This document shows positions 7,262-16,305 of a stretch of DNA of 23,318 nt, piece after piece. The stretch lies in the IMG/VR virus record IMGVR_UViG_3300006802_000600, positions 1-23,318 of that record; one strand, written 5' to 3'. Position 1 is the stretch's first letter. Every line of letters begins with the position of its first letter. The notes beneath the pieces are model-generated. The model saw only the letters and a program-made list of their open reading frames with translations, was not told the origin of the DNA and did not search any database. Both the position numbers and the translations under genes were made by a program. Source of the DNA: a virus.

Positions 7262-10200
7262 TTATGCCTGACTTTCTGTCCAAGAGATACGACCAGTAAT
7301 CGTAAATGGGTTAGCAGTAGTAACAAGAGATGGATCTTCTGTTAGTTTAGCAACAATTGTTAAAACGTCAGGTCCGTCTGGGTACGTATTGTTACCACCC
7401 AAGATTGAGTTACCTAATGTTGCTACTTCTTCAAGTTGTTCTGAAGTTACAACAGGAGTCCTTGCAGTTGTACCTGCACCACCCTCTGCTCGGAATGAGT
7501 AGATGTCGTTACCACCTGTGATCGTGTCTTTGTTAGTATGATAGATCAATTGTGATAATGATGGGTTAGTTACTCGTTGCCATGCTGAGTTGTCAATCTG
7601 ACCATTTAGTCGTAACACAATTTCACAAGCGTGTGTTGTTAAGATACCAACTGACTTGAGAATTAACTGCATTCTGTTTACGATTTCACGCTCACCTAAG
7701 AAACCCGGAGTGTTAGTATCAACAGATGGTGCTAGTCGGATACTGATTAATGGAATATCGTACACAACTGGTTGAGTAGTACCTGCCAATGTTACTGTGT
7801 AAGCAGTATTAGTACCTGCTGTTCCACTTGGAGCCCTATCAACTACAACTAAGTTTCTTGAGGAGAAGTTAAAGTTATAACCTGCAGAAGAAAGTATAGA
7901 TGGTAGATATGGTTGTTGTGGTGATACTCTGCCGTCTTGTGGGTTTCTTGTGAAACCTGTTAAGTTAGCACCAGTAATTGATAATCCACTTGTTAAAGTG
8001 TTATATGTACTAGATGGTGCTACTTCTAAGGCATAACCAATTGCTCTTAATTGGTTTTGAACATAAGCATAGTAATATCCAGTATATGCTGATCTACCTG
8101 TTACTGTTAAGGTATTAGTACCAGTTAACTGAACAGATTGAGATGATGCAGTAAAGATGTATGCTTTATCGTCATCGAATCTTCCGTCCATAATAACAGA
8201 TGTACCCCAGTGTGCTAAAGCAGGTACATAAGTTGGTTGACCAATGTTTTGAATGTCATAACGAGCAGGTAAGTTACCTGATCTTAAATATGCTTCTGAG
8301 AATTTGTTGTTGTGAATAAATTCATGAACATATTTAACGTTACCATGTTGATCTTTAAATCCAAAACGTACTTTACCTGCACCATACCATGAGTAATCCA
8401 TGTATGCCATTTGGATTCTACTTAAATTCAAGTAATATCCTGTTGGGCCTGTACCATCACAAACATCTAAATTCCATGCAGTTTGAGGAATTTTTGTATC
8501 TATAGTTTTAGTTACAATAACTTTAGATTGTGAAGTTCCTCTGTATGATGGTGCAATATACAATGTTGTGTCTGATGTAATTGCAGTAATTAAATAAGAT
8601 TGACCTTTAATAACGATCATTCCACCTACGTTTAATTGTGATAAGAACTTAGTATTAGTACCAGTTACAACACCTTCACCAAACGCTACAGATACATAAC
8701 CTGAGATCTGTTGAGTAGATGAACGTCTACATACTTTTAACTCTTGTCCATCAAATTCAAAGTACATACCATTTTGGTCATCAAACAAACCACAACGTAA
8801 TGCTGAGTTTTGCCATGCGTTAACATAGAATTCAGCAAATGCACCTGTTGATTGTGCAGTTGATGGGAATGTTGCTAATGTGAACTCAAATGAATAGTCA
8901 TCTGGAACAGATGTAATTGTTTGTACACCATTGTAGAAGTCAACAAATGTACCTGCTTCATCAACGCTTGGTGCACCACTAATTGTAATCTGTAATCCAG
9001 TTGTTAATCTGTGTGGGAATTTAGTATATACACGAGTTAAACCTGTAGTACCATCAGATTCAATTCTTTCAATTGATACTGTTGGTCTAAAGTTAACTGC
9101 GAAAGATACTTGAATACCTTTACCAGATTGATAACGGAAGTATTTACGAGTTTGACGAATCATCTGTGAATCTGGGTTAGTAGATGGGATCAATTCAACA
9201 CCACCATCATATGGTCTATGTAATGCAAAACCATCTGATCGGATCAATAGACCTGTACCAACAGCATACTCTTGACCAGTTAATGTTGCATCAGCACCAC
9301 CAGTTAATTTGATTCGTGTTGTACTTAATACTGCTTCAACTGTTGATTGGTAAGTTGCACCAATGTTATTTAATTTCCAAAGTTCAACACCTACACCAAC
9401 TGTTGTAATGTTAATTAAACCTGTATTGTTGATAGCACCAGTTCTAGTTGGGTGTAATGTAACTGCTGTAGCACTAATTGCTCTTACATAGTAGAAATAA
9501 CCACTAATTAATCCACCGGGGTTAGTTTCTGCATACATAATAACCATATCACCATTACTAAATCCATGTGAGACTGATGTTGTTAAACTGTCTGCTGACA
9601 CATCAATTGATGATACTGTTCTTGTAGTAAATGATTCTGATTGATACATAGAGATAGTATCACCAGTTTTAAAGAATGATGAGAAGTTAGTATTTGCACC
9701 AATAACATCAACTTCACCACTGGTTGTACTAATTGTACCTTGACCTAAAACCTCACCAATAATGTTTGATGTTGTTAAAGTAGCAAGACCTGAACCTACA
9801 GATGATAAAGTAATTGCAGTGCCTGCAACAGCATTATCATAAGTAGTCGCAAACTTAATCCAGTTACGAGATACTCGAATAATGTAGTAGTTAGTAGAAT
9901 CAGTTAATCCACCAGTAGCAGTTCCAAGTGTTGTATACGCAACTTCATAACCTGTTCTAAAATAATGGTCAGGAATACGAACAGCATTTTGCTCAATAGA
10001 TACAGATGATGCAGGATCAAATTGAATGGTTCTAACAGGAATTTGACCTGCTGCGTGCATTGTAAATGTTGTTGGTGTTGGTGTTGTGGAAACTGCGTAA
10101 ACACCATCAGATGCACCCTCAACAGAAGCAGTTAAACGCTGTGTGCCTGTACCTGCAGTAGTAATATCTACAATAGATACTTTTCTAATTCTTGATGTTC

Positions 10201-12454
10201 CTGTTAATACTTGAGAGAACCAAATTCTATCTGGATGTCCTGAGTTAGCAATAGCACCTGCTGATGTATTGTATAAGTAGAATGAGTTAACGTTAATTAC
10301 ACGAACATAGTAATAACCACCATTAACTAAACCACCAACTGGTGTGTTTGATGTATATTGCACACGATCACCTGTTGCAAATCCATGGGCATTCTTAATA
10401 ATCTCTTGATAGTTAGAGTTAATATAACCATTTGTTGGATTAGAACCTACCCAACTATTGTCAATTGTTATATTTGGGCCATCGAAACCTGATACAGTTG
10501 TTGCAAGTTTTAATGTGTTGGTTGAAGATTCAGCAACGTAATATGTCAATCCGTTAGTTAAACCACCAATCGTTGTTCCACCTTGGTTAGTATAAACAAC
10601 TGAGTTACCATTAGATAATCCATGGTTAGGTGCAGTTAATTGGTCAGCATTTAAACGATGTGAGTAACTGTAAACAGTATATACTGCGTTTACATCACCA
10701 TAGTTAGACATATTCCATAAACCAGTTTGGTCATAACGTCTTACACGATATCTGTTGGTATTAATAACTTCAACTTCCCAATAGTTATTGTTTGAGATTG
10801 GAATAGTGTTAGTGTTAGCAGATAAACGGATAACATCACCAGTATTTAAAGCATGGTTAGGATGCCATAATGTATCTCTTAATGGGTTAGTATCAACAAC
10901 AATCATAGCACCACCGATAGTGCCTGATGTTAAGTTATATATAGCACCATTTGGTGTTGTTGAGAACTGCATGACAGCGTTTACGCCCTGAGAGAAATTT
11001 CGAGAATAAACTGTTTGTCCACCACTTGGTTCCCAATCTGTTAACACATCGTTATTGCTTAAAACAGGTAATCCACCCATGGTGGTGTATGTCATAAACA
11101 TTGCTTGTGTTGCACTACTTACATATGGCACATTACCTTCAAAAGTAATTTGTTCTGTTGTAAGGTTAATTGAAAGAGGTCTATATGCTTTTACAAATGC
11201 AGAACGAATCACTCCGTTAGTAGAACCTGCATCAGTAATGTTTACTTTTGCAGTAGATGTTGCACCACCTAGTGTTAAGTAGATTGTATTAGCGTTAACT
11301 ACTCGTACCCAGTATGGTCTAGTATCATTTAAACCACCAATCGTTCCGTTACCATAACCTCTTAAGTACACTACATATTGACCATCTGTAAATCCATGAG
11401 GTGTTGTAAATGTAAATGTTTCGTTAGCAGAATCAATAGTTACTGTTTTGTTAGCACCTGTACCTGCAATAAAATAGAAAGCATCTTTTGGTTTAAAGTT
11501 AAGTGGATCCCATGCACCAATTGCCCATGAATCTGTTTCGCCTGTTGGTGTATTAACGTCTACAGTTGATTGTCTGTCTGAATAGTTTGCAGTTGTCGTT
11601 GAAGCAGCATTAAAGTTTACAATCTTTTGACCAACTGAGTTAGTTAAGAAGAATGATGTATCTTGATTAAATGCCATTGGGTATTTTGTAGTAACAGTTA
11701 ATTCTGATGGATCAGCACCATCTGTTGTAATACCATTAATGTTAGATAACTTAAACTCTGTACCTTGATAGATAGAACCTAAGAATACTTGAGTGTATGT
11801 ATCTCTAATAGATTCTGTTGTTTCGTTTGCACGTTTTGCAGTGTATTGGAATGTAGTGGTATCAACTACCTTAGTTACAACGAAAGCACCATTACAAATA
11901 TTGTTTGTAGCACCTTGTACGATAATTGGGTTACCTTGTACTAAGTTATGTACGTCAACTGTTTGTACTGTTACAATGCTTGAGTTTGCTTGTGTTGTAA
12001 TATCAACTGTTTGAATATCAGCATCACCATTTCGTGAGAAAAATGTAGGAATGTTTTTAACAAGTTCTAATGTTTCCCATTTGGTTGACTGTAGACCATA
12101 TTCAAAGTCAGTATCAATTAAGTTTTCTGGTTGTGATACACGAAACTTAGATACAGGATCAGTATAGGTTTCATTTGGTGAGAAATAAGTAGAGTCAATT
12201 TCTACCCATATTTGCAGAACATCATTATCAGCATAACTCGAGCAATCATGATTAAGCACAAGTGTTGTACTTTCTTCAGGCCCGTTAAATGAATAAGACG
12301 CTAGTGTATTAAACTCACTATTAAACGCAAACATTTCTACATTGCGTGTAGCATTGTTGATTAATAATATTCGTTCTCTACCATAGATTTCATCTAATAC
12401 AATAGTATTAGTGTCTTTATCAAAGGTATAAGTATGTATAAGTTTTCTTGACAT
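7262..12454 (-). CDS. Giant tail/adhesin protein with at least eight beta-repeat modules
   Basis: A 1730-aa protein, the largest gene in the window. Residues 1-130 are a distinct N-terminal domain. From about 166 to 1195 a module recurs with pattern (P/V)HGF-x-(D/T/N)G-(D/x)-x-V-x-Y, then GGL, then YYVR-(V/I), N-x-x-x-L. Copies begin near residues 166, 352, 532, 608, 689, 828, 962 and 1147. Two further stretches, near 907-937 and 1252-1305, have the phage tail motif of the type VTGTNTKF...L-x-VGGMIVI...ITSDTTLY. Residues 1330-1730 are a non-repeated C-terminal part. No enzyme motif was recognised. The size, repeats and place before the fibre genes suggest a fibrous or baseplate-like tail protein that contacts the cell surface; that role is inferred. 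Confidence 0.85.
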   Translation of the reverse strand: MSRKLIHTYTFDKDTNTIVLDEIYGRERILLINNATRNVEMFAFNSEFNTLASYSFNGPEESTTLVLNHDCSSYADNDVLQIWVEIDSTYFSPNETYTDPVSKFRVSQPENLIDTDFEYGLQSTKWETLELVKNIPTFFSRNGDADIQTVDITTQANSSIVTVQTVDVHNLVQGNPIIVQGATNNICNGAFVVTKVVDTTTFQYTAKRANETTESIRDTYTQVFLGSIYQGTEFKLSNINGITTDGADPSELTVTTKYPMAFNQDTSFFLTNSVGQKIVNFNAASTTTANYSDRQSTVDVNTPTGETDSWAIGAWDPLNFKPKDAFYFIAGTGANKTVTIDSANETFTFTTPHGFTDGQYVVYLRGYGNGTIGGLNDTRPYWVRVVNANTIYLTLGGATSTAKVNITDAGSTNGVIRSAFVKAYRPLSINLTTEQITFEGNVPYVSSATQAMFMTYTTMGGLPVLSNNDVLTDWEPSGGQTVYSRNFSQGVNAVMQFSTTPNGAIYNLTSGTIGGAMIVVDTNPLRDTLWHPNHALNTGDVIRLSANTNTIPISNNNYWEVEVINTNRYRVRRYDQTGLWNMSNYGDVNAVYTVYSYSHRLNADQLTAPNHGLSNGNSVVYTNQGGTTIGGLTNGLTYYVAESSTNTLKLATTVSGFDGPNITIDNSWVGSNPTNGYINSNYQEIIKNAHGFATGDRVQYTSNTPVGGLVNGGYYYVRVINVNSFYLYNTSAGAIANSGHPDRIWFSQVLTGTSRIRKVSIVDITTAGTGTQRLTASVEGASDGVYAVSTTPTPTTFTMHAAGQIPVRTIQFDPASSVSIEQNAVRIPDHYFRTGYEVAYTTLGTATGGLTDSTNYYIIRVSRNWIKFATTYDNAVAGTAITLSSVGSGLATLTTSNIIGEVLGQGTISTTSGEVDVIGANTNFSSFFKTGDTISMYQSESFTTRTVSSIDVSADSLTTSVSHGFSNGDMVIMYAETNPGGLISGYFYYVRAISATAVTLHPTRTGAINNTGLINITTVGVGVELWKLNNIGATYQSTVEAVLSTTRIKLTGGADATLTGQEYAVGTGLLIRSDGFALHRPYDGGVELIPSTNPDSQMIRQTRKYFRYQSGKGIQVSFAVNFRPTVSIERIESDGTTGLTRVYTKFPHRLTTGLQITISGAPSVDEAGTFVDFYNGVQTITSVPDDYSFEFTLATFPSTAQSTGAFAEFYVNAWQNSALRCGLFDDQNGMYFEFDGQELKVCRRSSTQQISGYVSVAFGEGVVTGTNTKFLSQLNVGGMIVIKGQSYLITAITSDTTLYIAPSYRGTSQSKVIVTKTIDTKIPQTAWNLDVCDGTGPTGYYLNLSRIQMAYMDYSWYGAGKVRFGFKDQHGNVKYVHEFIHNNKFSEAYLRSGNLPARYDIQNIGQPTYVPALAHWGTSVIMDGRFDDDKAYIFTASSQSVQLTGTNTLTVTGRSAYTGYYYAYVQNQLRAIGYALEVAPSSTYNTLTSGLSITGANLTGFTRNPQDGRVSPQQPYLPSILSSAGYNFNFSSRNLVVVDRAPSGTAGTNTAYTVTLAGTTQPVVYDIPLISIRLAPSVDTNTPGFLGEREIVNRMQLILKSVGILTTHACEIVLRLNGQIDNSAWQRVTNPSLSQLIYHTNKDTITGGNDIYSFRAEGGAGTTARTPVVTSEQLEEVATLGNSILGGNNTYPDGPDVLTIVAKLTEDPSLVTTANPFTITGRISWTESQA

Positions 12455-12458
12455 TTAT

Positions 12459-12803
12459 TTAACTCCCAAATACGACTGACAAAGCAGTGTAGTTATCTCT
12501 TGTTATTGATTTTTTAGCTGGGTAAGTAACAAATACATCTTTACCACCTGCACTAAAGTTTACTTTTGCACCACTATTAGATGAATCTAGCACTGTATCT
12601 CTTGATAGAGTATTACCTGCACCAACTGTACCTACTCCTACTTCCCATTGTGTTTGAGAAGAAATAGAATAATAAGTTTGATTTCCAACACCTATGGCAG
12701 ATGTAAAGGATTGGAAACCATTTAATGCACCATCTAAAGTTATTGTGCCTGTGCCTACACTGGATGATGATTCTCTTACTCTATCTTTTAATATGAGTGC
12801 CAT
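12459..12803 (-). CDS. Small tail fibre-associated protein
   Basis: A 114-aa protein starting MALILKDRVRESSSSVGTGT, with GNQTYYSISSQTQWEVGVGT, LSRDTVLDSSNSGAKVNFSA and GGKDVFVTYPAKKS. This set of motifs is frequent in short tail or fibre proteins of marine and environmental tailed phages. There is no signal peptide or catalytic motif. It lies four bases upstream of the giant tail gene and nine bases after the next small tail gene, so all three are probably made from one message and may act in the same tail substructure. The recognition is by recalled motif pattern; the exact role is unknown. Confidence 0.75.
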   Translation of the reverse strand: MALILKDRVRESSSSVGTGTITLDGALNGFQSFTSAIGVGNQTYYSISSQTQWEVGVGTVGAGNTLSRDTVLDSSNSGAKVNFSAGGKDVFVTYPAKKSITRDNYTALSVVFGS

Positions 12804-12812
12804 TTTTTATCC

Positions 12813-13199
12813 TTAGTCTAATGTGACAGTTAATTGACCTGCACGAATAGTGAAAATATCTCCAGTTTCAACTAATTTGCTAATGTCAAGTGGGGTGTGA
12901 AATAACAAATTACCACCTGTAATTGTGTCATATAATGCAATGTGTGTTATTGTTCCCCATGTTGCTGATGCTTGATCAAAAGCTACATCAGCGTTAGTAG
13001 TAGCTACTCCACCTACTGGTGCTGAAAATACTGCTTGTTTTCTAGCATAAGAACCACCTGATACCTCTGTTCCTGATCCGTCATCATTTGGGTTGCTAGT
13101 ATATAAAGCAACGAATATGTCTGATGGGGATGTGTACGTTGATGCTCTTAGAACTGCATTTAATAACGCATTTTCTAAGTAATTACTCATTTCTGCCAT
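12813..13199 (-). CDS. Small tail protein of the YLENALLN / WGTITH family
   Basis: A 128-aa protein with the hallmark order MSNYLENALLNAVLRA (5-19), SDIFVALYTSNP, GTEVSGGSYARKQAVFSAP, then TWGTITHIALYDTITGGNLL and a C-terminal GDIFTIRAGQLTVTLD. These motifs mark a phage structural family common in podophages and siphophages, usually annotated as tail or fibre protein or left hypothetical. The second ATG (Met4) could also serve as start. It lies five bases after the adaptor gene, at the head-tail join in gene order, which fits a tail component made next to the adaptor. Confidence 0.75.
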   Translation of the reverse strand: MAEMSNYLENALLNAVLRASTYTSPSDIFVALYTSNPNDDGSGTEVSGGSYARKQAVFSAPVGGVATTNADVAFDQASATWGTITHIALYDTITGGNLLFHTPLDISKLVETGDIFTIRAGQLTVTLD

Positions 13200-13203
13200 G
13201 ATT

Positions 13204-13830
13204 TTACCTCGATTGTAATGTGATTGTTAATGGTGTTGATGGATATTCGCTTTCATCATCTGATTTAGCTAATGATTCAAGTCCTCTTGTATATAATGCT
13301 GACCAAGTTTGTATTCTTTCATCGTTCATGATGTATGGTTCAGCTTCTGCTAGTGAAGCGTATAACAAAAGATCTGGTGCGTATAATAAAAACTCATTTG
13401 TAGCCTTAGATGCACTGAGGTACTCAGGTCTAAAGTAATAAATCATTTTTATTGTATAATTTGCATCCGGGATTGGTGCAAACTGAAATTCTGAAGCTAA
13501 CAAAGTGTAATTTATTGGTTTACCTTTGCTTGTCGTGCTTGTATTTGCAAAAAAGTTAGCAGGTGTTTGAAATTGTAATGTAGATACAGGATTAGTATCT
13601 AAATACATTGCTTTTATTGCTAAAAAGTCATTAGGTAATGCAATTGTCCCATCATTTGCAGTCAAAGTTGCAGTAGAATACTTTAACATATTGCGTAAAC
13701 GCAAATCTCTACGTAATCTTTGCTCTGCCAACTGAATAAATAGAGGAATCTTGTCTGTTAAGTCATCACGAGCCAAATACTCAGCGACTAACTCTTTCAG
13801 TTTAGTCCAACTATCAAAATTACCTGCCAT
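13204..13830 (-). CDS. Head-to-tail adaptor protein (SU10 adaptor / T7 gp11-like)
   Basis: A 208-aa mostly helical protein. Residues 1-50 (WTKLKELVAEYLARDDLTDKI, split here as WTKLKELV and AEYLARDDLTDKI, then FIQLAEQRLRRDLRLRNM) are the typical N-terminal helices. LPNDFLAIKAMYL and the FQFAPIPDANYTIKMIYYFR strand segment follow, then the helical APDLLLYASLAEAEPYIMNDERI and W-x-x-LY. This is the pattern of adaptors that form a ring beneath the portal in SU10-like phages. Gene order (capsid, 105-aa protein, adaptor, tail) supports it. The ATG at 13830 overlaps the stop of the preceding gene by one base. Alternative naming would be tail tubular protein A-like. Confidence 0.8.
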   Translation of the reverse strand: MAGNFDSWTKLKELVAEYLARDDLTDKIPLFIQLAEQRLRRDLRLRNMLKYSTATLTANDGTIALPNDFLAIKAMYLDTNPVSTLQFQTPANFFANTSTTSKGKPINYTLLASEFQFAPIPDANYTIKMIYYFRPEYLSASKATNEFLLYAPDLLLYASLAEAEPYIMNDERIQTWSALYTRGLESLAKSDDESEYPSTPLTITLQSR

Positions 13831-14147
13831 TATACGTTTCCTTGTCGTGTTCTAAAGAATCTGTTATCAGGATTGTTAAGCCATGCTCTAAATCTCTTTT
13901 GATCTAACACATGAAAACCACGCATGATTCCTTGTTTGTTCAAATCATCAATAACTGTGAGTGGAATAGATGCAATCTTGTTATCAAATACATCATCGCC
14001 CCATCTGCTAGGGGTTAAATTAAATTCTTTTTTGTTTTGTTCAATAATGTCTGTTACATCTTGTGAAGTTTCAGCAATAAATCCACCATCATCAGTGAAT
14101 TCTACTTCTGTACTTCTAAATTCGTTGGAGTCTAGCTTTTTTTTCAT
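13830..14147 (-). CDS. Conserved small virion-region protein, unknown function
   Basis: A 105-aa charged protein: MKKKLDSNEFRSTEVEF, then ETSQDVTDIIEQNKKEFN, ARW-like PSRWGDDVFDNKIASIPL and ending FRAWLNNPDNRFFRTRQGNV. The end motif (K/R)-x-W-L-N-(N/D)-PDNR-x-FRTR is one I associate with small proteins placed between capsid and adaptor genes of marine podophages; their role is unknown to me. Translation probably starts at ATG 14147, which lies inside the preceding 50-aa ORF (32-base overlap), with an AAAAGGA stretch upstream. It may be a head completion factor, judging only by position. Confidence 0.75.
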   Translation of the reverse strand: MKKKLDSNEFRSTEVEFTDDGGFIAETSQDVTDIIEQNKKEFNLTPSRWGDDVFDNKIASIPLTVIDDLNKQGIMRGFHVLDQKRFRAWLNNPDNRFFRTRQGNV

Positions 14148-14268
14148 GATAAAAAAGTATTCCTTTTCTTTTTAACCTACCAAACATTCGGTTAACTTTT
14201 TTTTGTAATTTATTTGCTTGATGTGTATCAAGTAATCTATGTTTATATTGTGGTCTCTGTACTCTCAT
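14116..14268 (-). CDS. Very small basic ORF downstream of the capsid gene
   Basis: A 50-aa reading frame starting ATG at 14268 and stopping TAG at 14116-14118. It begins MRVQRPQYKHRLLDTHQANK and continues with many Lys and Arg (LQKKVNRMFGRLKRKGI), so it is strongly basic with no hydrophobic segment. A GGAGG Shine-Dalgarno lies eleven bases upstream but within the 3-prime arm of the UUCG hairpin that follows the capsid gene. The frame overlaps the start of the 105-aa gene by 32 bases. It fills an otherwise empty 156-base gap. I recognise no family. The overlapping location and strong RBS make it a plausible gene, but chance is possible at this length. Confidence 0.5.
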   Translation of the reverse strand: MRVQRPQYKHRLLDTHQANKLQKKVNRMFGRLKRKGILFYHEKKARLQRI

Positions 14269-14275
14269 AAAGGTA

Positions 14276-14295
14276 AAGCCCTCCGAAGAGGGCCT
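14276..14295 (-). terminator. UUCG-loop hairpin after the major capsid gene
   Basis: On the minus-strand RNA, GCCCUC and GAGGGC pair perfectly around a UUCG tetraloop. One G-U and one A-U pair extend the stem to eight pairs. The stem starts eight bases after the capsid stop and is followed by UUUACCUUU, a weak U tract. UUCG-capped GC stems are typical of factor-independent terminators and of 3-prime stabilising hairpins. The imperfect U tract suggests partial termination, giving more capsid than downstream message. Confidence 0.75.
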
Positions 14296-14303
14296 ATCCT
14301 ATA

Positions 14304-15266
14304 TTACTCTGCTAAGTCAGCAATAATTGCGTGTGCTTTTTCGTTTTTCACTTGTAAAGTGTATTCAACTAAAAGCTGAGTTTTGTCACTGTCACCAGTT
14401 TTTGCCAATTCATTTGTCATGAATGGACGTAAGTAAGCAATAGATGCGTACTCTGGATCAAGAACAAATGCTACTTCACCATTGTCATCAGTATCAGCAG
14501 TCATAAATCTGTTAGGAACAACAGATAATGTACCAAAGTCTGATAAGTAAACATCAGCAGCACCTACGATAGTTGTTGCTTTGTTTGCTGGTGCTTGATA
14601 ACGTTGTGCAGCAATACCTGCAAAAGCTGATACTACTTGTTTTTGTGTTGGTGTAACCATTAATACAGTTGGTGTACCACCTTCAACGAAAGCTTTTTTA
14701 ACTGCTGATTTAAGCATAGCTTCAGTGAAAGCTGCATCTGTACCAGATACACGAGCAGTTGTACCACCTGAACCTGCTGTACCTGCACCAACGTAGTTAG
14801 TATTTAACCATGTTTGTAATGCACCTAATTTACGTGCTGTTGAAGCATCACCAGTTACTGCAGCTTGGTTAGATAAAAGAATTTTTTCCATATCTCGTTT
14901 AAGTTCAGCAGATGCTTTGCTTAATTGATATGCTTTTTCAGATTTACGACCTGCCTTATCTACAGATTCAAGAGTACCTGAGATTTGGATAGTTTTTTGT
15001 GAAATCTGAGTTCTGTTACCAACACGACTTGTTGGTGCTAATGTTGCTGATGTAGCATCGTCACCTTCAACTGCAGCGTTTGTTAATGTTGCTGCTGCTA
15101 AAGAATCAGTTTGCCATTCGTGGTAAATAGCTGATGCTTTTGATTTACCAACAGATGACATAAATGGTGTGTCTGTTGGAGAAATGTTATAAATAACATC
15201 TGTTAAATCTTCACGTTGACCTACGGCACCGCCTGAGCCAACTACTTGGGTTTTATATGTTGCCAT
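14304..15266 (-). CDS. Major capsid protein, SU10/DUF5309-like
   Basis: A 320-aa protein with the hallmarks of the SU10-type major head protein family: REDLTDVIYNISPTDTPFMS (18-37), HEWQTDSLAAATLTNAAVEG, TQISQKTIQISGTLESVDKA, then KRDMEKILL and a C-terminal beta part ending NEKAHAIIADLAE. Such proteins have the HK97 fold and assemble the icosahedral head. The gene follows the scaffold by 14 bases, with AAGGAAG about nine bases before ATG 15266, and is followed by a UUCG hairpin, as expected for the most abundant virion protein. The scaffold gene is separate and no N-terminal delta domain is obvious. Family assignment is from strong motif recognition. Confidence 0.9.
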   Translation of the reverse strand: MATYKTQVVGSGGAVGQREDLTDVIYNISPTDTPFMSSVGKSKASAIYHEWQTDSLAAATLTNAAVEGDDATSATLAPTSRVGNRTQISQKTIQISGTLESVDKAGRKSEKAYQLSKASAELKRDMEKILLSNQAAVTGDASTARKLGALQTWLNTNYVGAGTAGSGGTTARVSGTDAAFTEAMLKSAVKKAFVEGGTPTVLMVTPTQKQVVSAFAGIAAQRYQAPANKATTIVGAADVYLSDFGTLSVVPNRFMTADTDDNGEVAFVLDPEYASIAYLRPFMTNELAKTGDSDKTQLLVEYTLQVKNEKAHAIIADLAE

Positions 15267-15280
15267 TTTAATTCACTTCC

Positions 15281-16288
15281 TTATGATATAAAGTTTTCAA
15301 AAAGAGCCGCAGCATCTGATGCTTTACCAGTCTGCTTTAGCTTATTCATTTGTTGTTTAATGATGTCTCTCGAACCTTGTTTAACCTGAGTTCCTGCTTT
15401 AACCATTTTTGGTGCTTCTGCAACCTTTTTGTTGATTTGAGGTTTAGATTTTTGAAGTTTGTCGTACATCATTGCTTTGTGTAACATTAATACATGACGA
15501 TGATCATATACATTTGATAATTCATCTTCAGTAAAACCTACACTTTTACCATAATTGCGAATTTCATTTCTGAATTGTTCGCCTTTGGCTTTGTCTGAAA
15601 ACTCTGGTAGGATTTGTGAAAGTTTCTGTGCTTCCTGTTGAACATACGATGACATTTCGTGCTGTCTTTCTGCTTGTTGCTGTTGAGCAATGCGTCTTTG
15701 TTCAGCTTGAATTTGTGCTAGTTGTTCTTTTTTCTCTGTCAGTTCTGCGACTTTAACTGCATATCCTATTGGGTCGTTTTCCTTCATATCGGCTAACGAT
15801 TCTGGTGTTTCATTTGTAGAAAGCAAAAATTGTTCTACTGCGTGTAGCCGTTGAGCGTAAGCATCTCTAACTTGTCTTGACTCTTGAATGAGTTTAGCTT
15901 CAGCTTCTACTGCCTTGCGTTGATCAGCTAATTCTTGAGTTTTTTTCGTGTAATCTGCACCAAGTTGATAGCCTTGAAGTAATTCATCGAGGGTCACTTC
16001 TTTCTCTTCGCCTGCAGCTTTTACTGTAAAGCGTTGAGGTGCTTCAAGTTCCTCTTCTTCAACTTCTTCTGCTAATTCTTCTTCTACGTCATCTGCATCA
16101 ACAACTTCATCTTCTGTTGCTTCCGCAGCTTCTTCATAGTCTGCACTATCTTCAGCACTTTCTTCAACAGTTTCTGGTTGCTCGTTGGAGTCCTCACCTG
16201 CTGATAAAATGCCTTCAAAACGTGTAGCAGCTTCATTCACAGTTAGTTCTCCACTTCCCTGTTCGGGAGTCATGGTTTCTTCACTCAT
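15281..16288 (-). CDS. Capsid scaffolding protein
   Basis: A 335-aa protein. Residues about 31-84 are extremely acidic (runs of Glu and Asp such as EEELAEEVEEEELEA). Residues 86-121 are FTVKAAGEEKEVTLDELLQG followed by YQLGADYTKKTQELA, a motif set typical of scaffold or capsid assembly proteins of podophages. Residues about 120-225 are a long charged coiled coil with QQQQ runs, and the end is basic (KMVKAGTQVKQGSRDIIKQQ), consistent with capsid-binding C-termini of scaffolds. The protein should form the internal core during procapsid assembly and then leave. It lies directly upstream of the capsid gene. ATG 16288 has AAGG seven bases before it. Confidence 0.88.
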   Translation of the reverse strand: MSEETMTPEQGSGELTVNEAATRFEGILSAGEDSNEQPETVEESAEDSADYEEAAEATEDEVVDADDVEEELAEEVEEEELEAPQRFTVKAAGEEKEVTLDELLQGYQLGADYTKKTQELADQRKAVEAEAKLIQESRQVRDAYAQRLHAVEQFLLSTNETPESLADMKENDPIGYAVKVAELTEKKEQLAQIQAEQRRIAQQQQAERQHEMSSYVQQEAQKLSQILPEFSDKAKGEQFRNEIRNYGKSVGFTEDELSNVYDHRHVLMLHKAMMYDKLQKSKPQINKKVAEAPKMVKAGTQVKQGSRDIIKQQMNKLKQTGKASDAAALFENFIS

Positions 16289-16305
16289 TGTATTTCCTTA
16301 ATGTT

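Noticed and set aside
13924-14175. Plus-strand 83-aa frame opposite the 105-aa gene
   Set aside because: It is antisense to a gene with recognised motifs and ends in low-complexity Phe/Ser sequence derived from A-runs.
16039-16227. Plus-strand Leu-rich 62-aa frame resembling a membrane protein
   Set aside because: It is the antisense of the Glu-rich scaffold N-terminus; GAA/GAG complements give Leu and Ser.
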